From NCBI RefSeq assembly GCF_910594005.1, contig NC_057848.1, positions 137,278,155 to 137,342,154 of the forward strand: 64,000 nucleotides of DNA. Direction: 5' to 3'. The notes below the pieces were generated by a model. The model was not told the origin of the DNA. It ran no database searches and was given only the letters and a program-made list of their open reading frames with translations. Positions 57,286-64,000 of the stretch are shown here, piece by piece. The first letter of the stretch is position 1. Every line of letters starts with the position of its first letter. The translations under genes were made by a program, and so were the position numbers. This stretch comes from Cervus elaphus. Lineage: Eukaryota; Chordata; Mammalia; Artiodactyla; Cervidae.

Positions 57286-57352
57286 ACACCATAGTGTGGC
57301 TGCGGTCCATGGAGTTGCAAAGAGTCAGACATGACTGGACGACTGAACGCCT
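57286..57352 (+). mobile_element. Bov-tA/BovB 3' end scrap, sense
   Basis: 'gtggctgcggtccatggagt' to 'gactggacgactgaacgcc'; joins the L1 scrap to the next BovB. Confidence 0.65.
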
Positions 57353-57354
57353 GA

Positions 57355-57890
57355 CTGGCAAGAATACACAGAAGAACTATATAAAAAAGATCTAAATGAC
57401 CCATGCAACATCGATAGTGTGATCACTCACCTAGAGCCAGATATCCTGGAGTGTGAAGTCAAGTGAGCCTTTAGAAAGTATTATTACGAAAAAATCTAGT
57501 GGAGGTGATGGAATTTCAGCAGAGCTATTTAAAATAACATTGTTAAAGTGCTGTGCTCAATATGCCCGCAAAGTTGGAAAACTCAGCAATGGCCACAGGA
57601 ACGGAAAGGGTCAGTTTTCACTCCAATTCCAAAGAACGACAATGCCAAAGAATGTTTAAACTACTGTACATTTGCACTCATTTCACACGCTAGCAAGGTC
57701 ACGCTCAAAATGCTCCTAGCTAGGCTTCAACAGTATGTGAATGGAGAACTTCCAGATGTTCAAGCTGGATGTAGAAAAGGCAGAGGAACCAGAGATCAAA
57801 TTGCCAACATCTGTTGGATCACAGAAAAAGCCAGGGAATTGTAGAAAAACATCTACTTCTGCTTTATTGAATATGCGAAAGCCTTTGACT
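57355..57890 (+). mobile_element. BovB LINE, sense, reverse transcriptase start (left half of a split copy)
   Basis: Codes in broken frames for the region preceding and entering the reverse transcriptase: 'gaatacacagaagaactata', 'gatatcctggagtgtgaagt', then SHASKVTLKM and LPDVQAG-like codons. It stops at 'gcctttgact' (57881-57890); the sequence that should follow resumes at 60084. Confidence 0.9.
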
Positions 57891-58290
57891 GCATTAGTCA
57901 GTTAGTCCAGTCACTCAGTCATGTCAGACTCTTTGCAACCCTATGGGATGCAACATGCCAGGCTGCCCTGTCCATCACCAACTCCTGGAGCTTACTCAAA
58001 CTCATGTCCATCGAGTCTGTGATACCATCGAACCATCTGATCCTCTGTCGTCCCCTTCTCCTCCTGCCTTTAATCTTTCCCAGCATCAGTGTCTTTTCCA
58101 ATGAGTCAGTTCTTTGCATCAGGGGGCAAAAGTATTGGAGCTTCAACTTCAGCATCAGTCTTTCCAATGAATATTCAGGACTGATTTCCTTTAGGATTGA
58201 TTGATTGGATCTCCTTGCACCCCAAGGGACTCTCAAGAATCTTCTCCAGCACCACAGTTCAAAACCATCAATTATTTGGTGCTCAGCTTT
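57891..58290 (-). mobile_element. BovB LINE 3' end, antisense
   Basis: Antisense BovB tail from 'gtccagtcactcagtcatgt' to 'ttatttggtgctcagctt', cut off there. It is part of the segment that interrupts the sense BovB. Confidence 0.9.
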
Positions 58291-58420
58291 TTTAAAAATT
58301 AATTTATATATTATAATTGAAGGTTAATTACTTTACAATTAGAAGGAGACATACGGCAGTTCTGCAAGCTCCCAAAATGATTCTTGGTCATCTTGCAGTG
58401 TGGCTGCAGGTGTCTTGTTG
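58291..58420 (-). mobile_element. L1 3' tail scrap, antisense, plus unidentified sequence
   Basis: 'ataattgaaggttaattact' and 'ttacaatt' read as the reverse of the L1 3' terminus. The following ~80 bp ('cagttctgcaagctcccaaa', 'gtggctgcaggtgtcttgtt') is unassigned. Confidence 0.55.
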
Positions 58421-60083
58421 ATTCAGTTCAGTTCAGTCACTTAGTCATGTCCGACTCCTTGCAACCCCATGGACTGCAGCACACCAGGCTTCCCAGTCCA
58501 TCACCAGTTGCCAGAGCTTGCTCAAACTCATGTCCATCGAGTCAGTGATGCCATCCAACCTTCTCCTCCTGCTTTTAATCTTTCCCAGCATCAGGGTCTT
58601 TCCCAATGAGTCAGTTCTTCACATCAGGTGGCCAAAATGTTGGAGTTTCAACTTCAGCATCAGTCCTTCCAATGAATATTCAAGACTGATTTCCCTTATT
58701 GGGAGTTCACTGGTTGGAACTCGTTGCAGTCCAAGAGATTCTCAAGAGTCTTCTCCAACTCCACAGTTCAAAAGCATCAATTCTTCTGCATTCAGCTTTC
58801 TTTATGGCCGAACTATCACAACCATATATGACTACTGAAAAAACCATAGCTTTGACTAGACGGACCTTTGTAGGCAAAGTAATGTCTCTGCTTTTTAATA
58901 TGCTGCCTAGGTTGGTCATAGCTTTACTTCTAAGGAGCAAATGTCCTTTAACTTCATGGCTGCAGTCACCATCTGCAGTGATTCTGGAGCCCAGAAAAAT
59001 AAAGTCTCTCCCTGTTTCCATTGTTTCTCCATATATTTGCCATAGAGTGATGGGACCAGATGCAATGAAATTAGTTCTTTGAATGTTGAGTTTTAAGAAG
59101 CTCTTTCATTCTCCTCTTTCACTTTCATCAGGAGGCTCTTTAGTTTCTCTTCACTTTCTGCCATAAAGGTGGTATTGGCTATGTATCTAAGGTTATTGAA
59201 ATATTTCTCCCAACAATCTTGATTCCAGCTTGTGCTTCATCCAGCCCAGCATTTTGCATGATGTACTCTGTATATAAGTTAAATAAGCAGGGTGACAATA
59301 TACAGCCTTGATATACTCCTTTCCTGATTTGGAACCAGTCTGTTGTTCCATGTCCAGTTCTAAGTGTTGCTTCTTGACCTGCATACAGATTTTTCAGGAG
59401 GCATGTGAGGTAGTCTGGTATTCCCATCTCTTGAAGAATTTTCCACAGTTTGGTGTGATCTACACAGTCAAAGGCTTTAGCATAGTCAATAAAGCAGAAG
59501 TAGATGTTTTGCTGGAATCCTCCTGCTTTTTCAATGATCTAATGGATGTTGGCAATTTGATCTCTGGTATCTCTGCCTTTTCTAAATCCAGCTTGAACAT
59601 CTGGAAGTTCATGGTTCACATATTGGTGAAGTCCGACTTGGAGCATTTTGAGCATTACTTTGCTAGTGTGTGAGATGAGTGCAATTGTGCAATAGTTTGA
59701 ACATTCTTTAGCATTGCCTTTGTTTGGGATTGGAATGAAAACTGACCTGTTCCAGTCCTGTGCCACTGCTGTGTTTTCCAGATTTGCTGGCATATTGAAT
59801 GTACCATTTTCACAGCATCATCTTTTAGGATTTGAAATATCTCAACTGAAATTTCATCACCTCCACTAGCTTTGTTCATAGTGATGCTTTCTAAAGCCCA
59901 TTTGACTTCACATTCCAGAATGTCTGGCTCTAGGTGAGTGATCACATCATCATGGTTATCTAGGTCATGAAAATATCTTTTGTATGGTTCTTCTCTGTAT
60001 TCTTGCCACCTCTTCTTCATATCATCTGCTTCTGTTAGGCCCATACCATTTCTGTCCTTTATTGTGCCCATCTTTGCATGAAA
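58421..60083 (-). mobile_element. BovB LINE, antisense, 5'-truncated, decayed reverse transcriptase
   Basis: The 3' end is at 58421 ('attcagttcagttcagtcac'); the body runs to 'gcccatctttgcatgaaa'. Reverse transcriptase pieces sit in different minus-strand frames (58707-59021, 59179-59427, 59539-59793, 59655-60206), with RQGC-like, SPCLFNLYTEYIM and LPDVQAGFRKGR blocks. The catalytic box region near 59160-59200 is damaged ('ggtattggctatgtatcta'). Confidence 0.92.
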
Positions 60084-60475
60084 TTTGACTATGTGGATCA
60101 CAACAAACTGTGAAAAATTCTTAAAGAGATGGGAATACCAGACCACCTTCTTTGCCTCCTGAGAAAACTGTATGCAGGTAAAGAAGCAACAGTTGGAACT
60201 GGACATAGATCAACAGACTGCTCCAAATTGGGAAAGGAGTACATCAAGGCTGAATATAGTCACCTTGCTTATTTTACTTATATGCAGAGTACATCATGTG
60301 AAATGCTGGGCTGGATGAAAAACAAGCTGGAATCAAGATTGCTGGGAGAAATATCAATAACCTCAGACATGCAGATGACACTCTCCTAATAGCAGAAAGC
60401 AAAGAAGAACTAAAGAGCCTCTTGATGAAAGTGAAAGAAGAGAGTGAAAAAGCTGGCTTATAACTCAACATTCAA
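60084..60475 (+). mobile_element. BovB LINE, sense (right half of the split copy)
   Basis: Begins 'tttgactatgtggatcacaa', directly continuing the left half at 57890, and runs through the palm region ('aacctcagacatgcagatga', a YADD-equivalent now reading RHADD) to 'aactcaacattcaa', where an L1 interrupts it. Confidence 0.9.
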
Positions 60476-62176
60476 GGGAGAGAACAAGACGGTGGAGGAG
60501 TAGGTGGACATGGAGTAGGGCAAAGGAACTAGGGGGAAAAACAGGAGTGTTAGCAGCACTGGACCTGCCCTTGGCAGGTGGGGGAACTGAAGCAGGGGTC
60601 CGATCCCCACATCAGGGCAACTGTCTGAGTCAGAGGAGAAACATTTAAGGCTGAGAGTGAAACAGCTGATCTGTGGCAGCCTAAATGGAATGAGAATCAG
60701 ACAGTCCTTGCTGCACCCATACATATCCCAGATGGTGCAGTGGCTGGGAGCTGAAGTTTAGGGATTGTGGAGCAATCCCCGGGCAAGGGCTACTGTTGAC
60801 CTCGGAGAGACAGATCGAGGGGATGTGGGAGAAGAGATTGTGGTGGGAAATGCCTGTGGAGGAAAGCCAGGCAGCCATGGTAGTAGAGTCACACATAGCG
60901 GGTGGAGTTATCACCATAGCCTCTCCCCACTGACACACCAGCATTAGCAATAGAGAGGCAGGCCCATCAAATGCCTGATGCACTGAACTACAGTAGGACC
61001 CCACCCGGGGTGCCCCTTTAAGTGCCTGATGTGCTGATCTACAGAGTAGGACCCCAGCCGGGGAGCCCCTCTATGTGCCTCATGCAATGAACAACAGAGA
61101 AGGATGCCAGGCAAGGAAGCCCTCTAAGTGCTTGAATGGGCAGAGCTATGGAGAAAGACTGGTCAAAGAGGCCTTCTGATTGCCAACTACAAGATGTTTA
61201 AAAAAGGACTCTGATAGGGTCATAACTACTGCAGCAGAGGCAGCCCATGTCCCTACACACTTGGCGCTGCCAGGGTCCCCGCAAGCCAAGCAGCTACACC
61301 ACCTTCACACTCAACACTAACTGGGGCAGAGCTGCCACAGGCAAAAAAAAAATCTTGTGCCTATGCTCACAGGGTCGCTTCAGGTAGTGTCCAACTCTTT
61401 GTGACCCTGTAGACTGTGGCCTGCCAGGCTTCTCTGTCAGGGACGGGGGTACTGCAGGCCAAGAATACTGAAGCATATTGGCCAATAGTGGTTGCCATAC
61501 CCTTCTAGAACACTATATTTCCTGCTGCCCTAGCCACCAACTCCCCTGAGTACCTAGTGCTGCCAGAACTCCTGCGACCCAAGCAGCTGCCCAACCTCCA
61601 CACCTGGCCCTCAGAGGGGCAAACCCAGGTCCTCCTGGGAAGCCTCAGGAGCAAACCCCAGTGAATGACCCACATGCAGAGGTGGAAATGAAACCACAAT
61701 TGAAGCCCAGGGGCAGTGTGGCTAAGGAAAAAGACCCAAAACCTTCCCACCAGCTGTATAAGCTGCAGACTCAATGCACACGATCAACTAGGCAGACTTT
61801 GTGTCTATGGAATATATAAAAGGTCACTGAGAACTCCCACAAAAGAAAACACACTAGTTCTGATACCTGTGGACATTGGAGGCAAGAACACAGAGTAGGA
61901 CATTAGAATATGAGCTGCCCCTACAGCAGGTCTAGAGATCAACACAGTGCTAGAGGGCATCCTAGGGAGGTGAGGTTGACTGTGACTCCCATAGAGGGAA
62001 AGGACTCAGACAGCAGTGACTCAAGAAAAACATTTATTATTCTTGTGTTTTGACTTGTTCTGTAGATTCTTTTGGATTTTTCGTTTTTTTCTTTATCCCC
62101 ACCCCCTCCCCCCGTTGCAGTTGTCAATTTTATTGGCACTATAAAATCTAATTAAGCTTTTGAGCTTTTTTTTTCT

Positions 62177-63120
62177 CAGTCACATTTTTTATTGTTGTTA
62201 TAAACCTCTGGCTCTATGTTGGGCTTTTGCAGTTCTGGGGAGGTTTTTTTTTTCTTTTCTCTTTTTTTATTTTTAATTTTTTAAACCTTTTATTATTTTT
62301 ATACATTTATTCCTTTGTTTGATTTTCCTACTCTTCTTTTTCCCTTGCAGTTAATCTTTAATGTATATAAACCTTCTTCATCTACCTCTATTTAACTTTG
62401 CATATCTATTCTTTCTTTTCTTTCTTACCTTCCCTCTCAACATATTTCTTAGTTTTATTTTCATTGTTTTATTCCCCAATTGGCAGCTCGTTTTAGCTTT
62501 GTTTTCCAGTTTGTGCTTTCGTTAGTTTTGCTCAAGTAGATATAATTTTTGGTTTCCTTTGTTTGCCAGGTCAATCTATTGTACTTTATTTTTGTTGGAC
62601 TGTTTTGATTTTGCTTATGGGTGTATATGTGTATAATCAGTCACACTTTTCATTGTTGTCATAAACCTCTGTCTCTACATTGGGCTTCTGCAGTTCTGTA
62701 GAGTTTTTCTTTTTTATTTATTCCATTTTTTTTCTTTTCTCATTTTATAACTTTAACTTTTAATTTTTTTAAAGCTATTCTATCTCTTCTACATTTATTC
62801 CTTTGTTTGCCTTTTCCTAATCTTCTTTCCCCCTTGTAGTTAATCATTAACATATATAAATCTTCTTCATCTACCTCTATTTAACTATGCATATCTATTC
62901 TTGCTTTCTTTTCTTTCTTTCAACATATTTGTTAGTTTTGTTTTCATTGCTTTATTCTGCACTTGGCACTTTGCTTTAGTCTTGTTTTCCAGTTTGTGCT
63001 TTAGTTAGTTTTGTTCTTAACTGGTAAATATAATTTTTTATTTCCTTTGTTCACTGGGTCAATCTATTGTACTTTATATTTGTTGGACTGTTCTGACTTT
63101 GTTCGTGGGTGTATATGTAT
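62177..63120 (+). repeat. Tandem duplication (~0.46-0.49 kb unit) in the L1 5'UTR
   Basis: Two diverged direct copies: each starts 'cagtcac' then 'ataaacctctg' (62177 and 62638), contains 'cttcttcatctacctctatt' and 'ttccagtttgtgctt', and ends 'gggtgtatatgt'. The offset grows from 461 to about 489 bp through small T-rich insertions. Confidence 0.92.
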
Positions 63121-63249
63121 ATGTGTATATTCCATTATTTTAATTACTATTTGCCTGAGTTTGTAACTGCCATTTGTCTGGGGTTCATCTTTGGTTTCTC
63201 ATTTTTGGATATTTGTTTTAATCTCACTTAATGCCATAATAAACCATTT

Positions 63250-63606
63250 ATGGAATCTTCATTTCTGACCAGAAATCAAGCCCTGAGCCTTTGGAGCAGG
63301 AGAACTGACTTCAAGACCCTAGACTATCAGAGAACTAACCCTAGTGGGTATCAAGTAGTGAGAACTCACACAAAGAAACCACTGGAATACAAGACCCAGT
63401 ATCACCCAACCACCAATAACACCTTGTACAGGACACCTCATCTAAACAACAAAGAAAACAAAAATACAAGCCAAATCATCAGCAGACAGGATTACCACCT
63501 CACTCAGCCTGGCCCATCAGAGGAAAAACAGACAAACAACAAAACAAAAACTCAGCACAAATCTCATGCTATAAGAAGCTTACACAAACCACTGGAACAA
63601 TCTTAG
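63250..63606 (+). CDS. Upstream ORF of 118 codons in the L1 5'UTR
   Basis: An ATG-started frame ending 86 bp before ORF1. The peptide is polar and rich in Asn, Thr, Lys and Gln (for example TNNTLYRTPHLNNKENKN), with no domain, signal peptide or membrane segment. I recall similar text in other bovine L1 copies, so it may be a conserved upstream ORF of the family rather than chance. A second mini-ORF of 16 codons (MKRKKEFNLEAWEKES, about 63617-63667) lies between it and ORF1. No function is claimed. Confidence 0.45.
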   Translation: MESSFLTRNQALSLWSRRTDFKTLDYQRTNPSGYQVVRTHTKKPLEYKTQYHPTTNNTLYRTPHLNNKENKNTSQIISRQDYHLTQPGPSEEKQTNNKTKTQHKSHAIRSLHKPLEQS

Positions 63607-63691
63607 GAGGGCAGAAATGAAAAGGAAGAAAGAATTCAACCTTGAAGCCTGGGAAAAGGAGTCCTAAAACACAGTAAGTTAAAAAAAAATA

Positions 63692-63952
63692 GTGAAAAGG
63701 CAGAGAAATACTACACAAATGAAGGGAAAAACTAGAAACACAGCAGTCCAAATAAATGAAGAGGAAATAGGAAAACTACCTGAAAAAGAATTCAGAATAA
63801 TGATAGTAAAGATGATCCAAAACCTTGAAAGCAAAATGGAGAAAATGCAAGAATCAATTAACAAAAACACAGATGAATTAAAGAATAAACAAGAAGAGAC
63901 AAACAACACAATTACTGAAATTAAAAATACACTAGAAGGAATCAATAGCTGA
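63692..63952 (+). pseudogene. L1 ORF1 (RNA-binding protein), 5' part, inactivated
   Basis: L1 ORF1p is the nucleic-acid chaperone that coats L1 RNA. The visible N-terminal part has NEEEIGKLPEKEFRIMIVKM followed by the coiled-coil region (ESKMEKMQESINKN, NNTITEIKNTLEGI). Three lesions are seen. The expected start codon reads GTG at 63692 instead of ATG (next in-frame ATG at 63719). Two in-frame TGA codons follow GINS: the first at 63950-63952 and another 21 bases later in the ISELEDKM context; at least the second fits CGA to TGA decay. The trimerisation helix is truncated, so no working protein is expected. Confidence 0.88.
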
Positions 63953-64000
63953 ATATCTGAAGCAGATGAATGAATCAGTGAGCTGGAAGATAAAATGGTG

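Larger units (their letters stand above)
60476..64000 (+). mobile_element. Bovine-type L1, sense, 5' end with long 5'UTR and start of ORF1; runs off the window
   Basis: The element begins 'gggagagaacaagacggtgg' inside BovB sequence, so its 5' end looks intact or nearly so. About 3.2 kb of 5'UTR follows: a mixed, GC-richer part (60476-62030), then a strongly T-rich part (62030-63240) with an internal tandem duplication. ORF1 begins at about 63692 and the rest of the element lies beyond 64000. Confidence 0.9.

Noticed and set aside
60476..62140. Several open frames (for example 60681-61004 minus, 61505-61774 minus)
   Set aside because: They lie in the L1 5'UTR with no domain; treated as chance.
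45558..64000. Search for the SYTL5 start-codon exon
   Set aside because: I found no minus-strand segment resembling the expected N-terminal Rab-binding helix with a phase-2 donor; it probably lies beyond 64000, though a manual search could miss it.

Overview
The window is nuclear DNA of a ruminant, most likely a bovid. The diagnosis rests on interspersed repeats that occur together in that lineage: BovB (RTE-type) LINEs, about two dozen Bov-tA/Bov-A SINEs built from the BovB 3' end, cetartiodactyl CHR-type tRNA-derived SINEs, a bovine-type L1 with a long 5'UTR, and ruminant ERV LTRs. There is no prokaryotic gene arrangement and no operon, CRISPR array, rRNA gene or functional tRNA gene.

One real gene is visible, on the minus strand: SYTL5 (synaptotagmin-like protein 5, Slp5), a Rab27 effector that is X-linked in other mammals. 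Five consecutive coding exons were located by splice sites, reading phase and similarity to the mammalian protein: 45348-45557, 24927-25042, 22998-23106, 19561-19695 and 3864-4005. Joined, they give 712 nt of open reading frame (the last base of a split codon plus 237 codons) with all four internal junctions in phase. They encode the second half of the Rab-binding domain (FYVE-type zinc finger with four CxxC pairs, then the TGEWFF motif) and the start of the low-complexity linker. The start-codon exon should lie above 64000 and the C2A/C2B exons below position 1. The window is therefore an internal piece of a long gene with introns of about 20.3, 1.8, 3.3 and 15.6 kb.

Layout: 1-3863 is the intron downstream of exon 7; 4006-19560 is an intron holding L2, MIR, hAT, mariner, CHR and Bov-tA copies and a BovB with a clean target-site duplication (11598-13094). 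19561-25042 carries three exons. 25043-45347 is the largest intron, with L1 3' ends, two ERV LTRs, a BovB inserted in an old DNA transposon (29.6-31.1 kb), and long stretches of old L1 (32.8-35.4 and 40.8-43.8 kb). After exon 3, 45558-64000 is intron. Its last 9 kb is a pile of nested elements: an L1 3' end split by a solo LTR and by a BovB tail, a sense BovB split by antisense BovB material, and a bovine-type L1 whose 5' end starts inside that BovB and runs off the window.

I found no undescribed biological system. The most informative observations are the nested insertions, which can be ordered in time from target-site duplications, a tandem duplication and an upstream ORF in the L1 5'UTR, and inverted SINE pairs around SYTL5 exons that could affect RNA structure.
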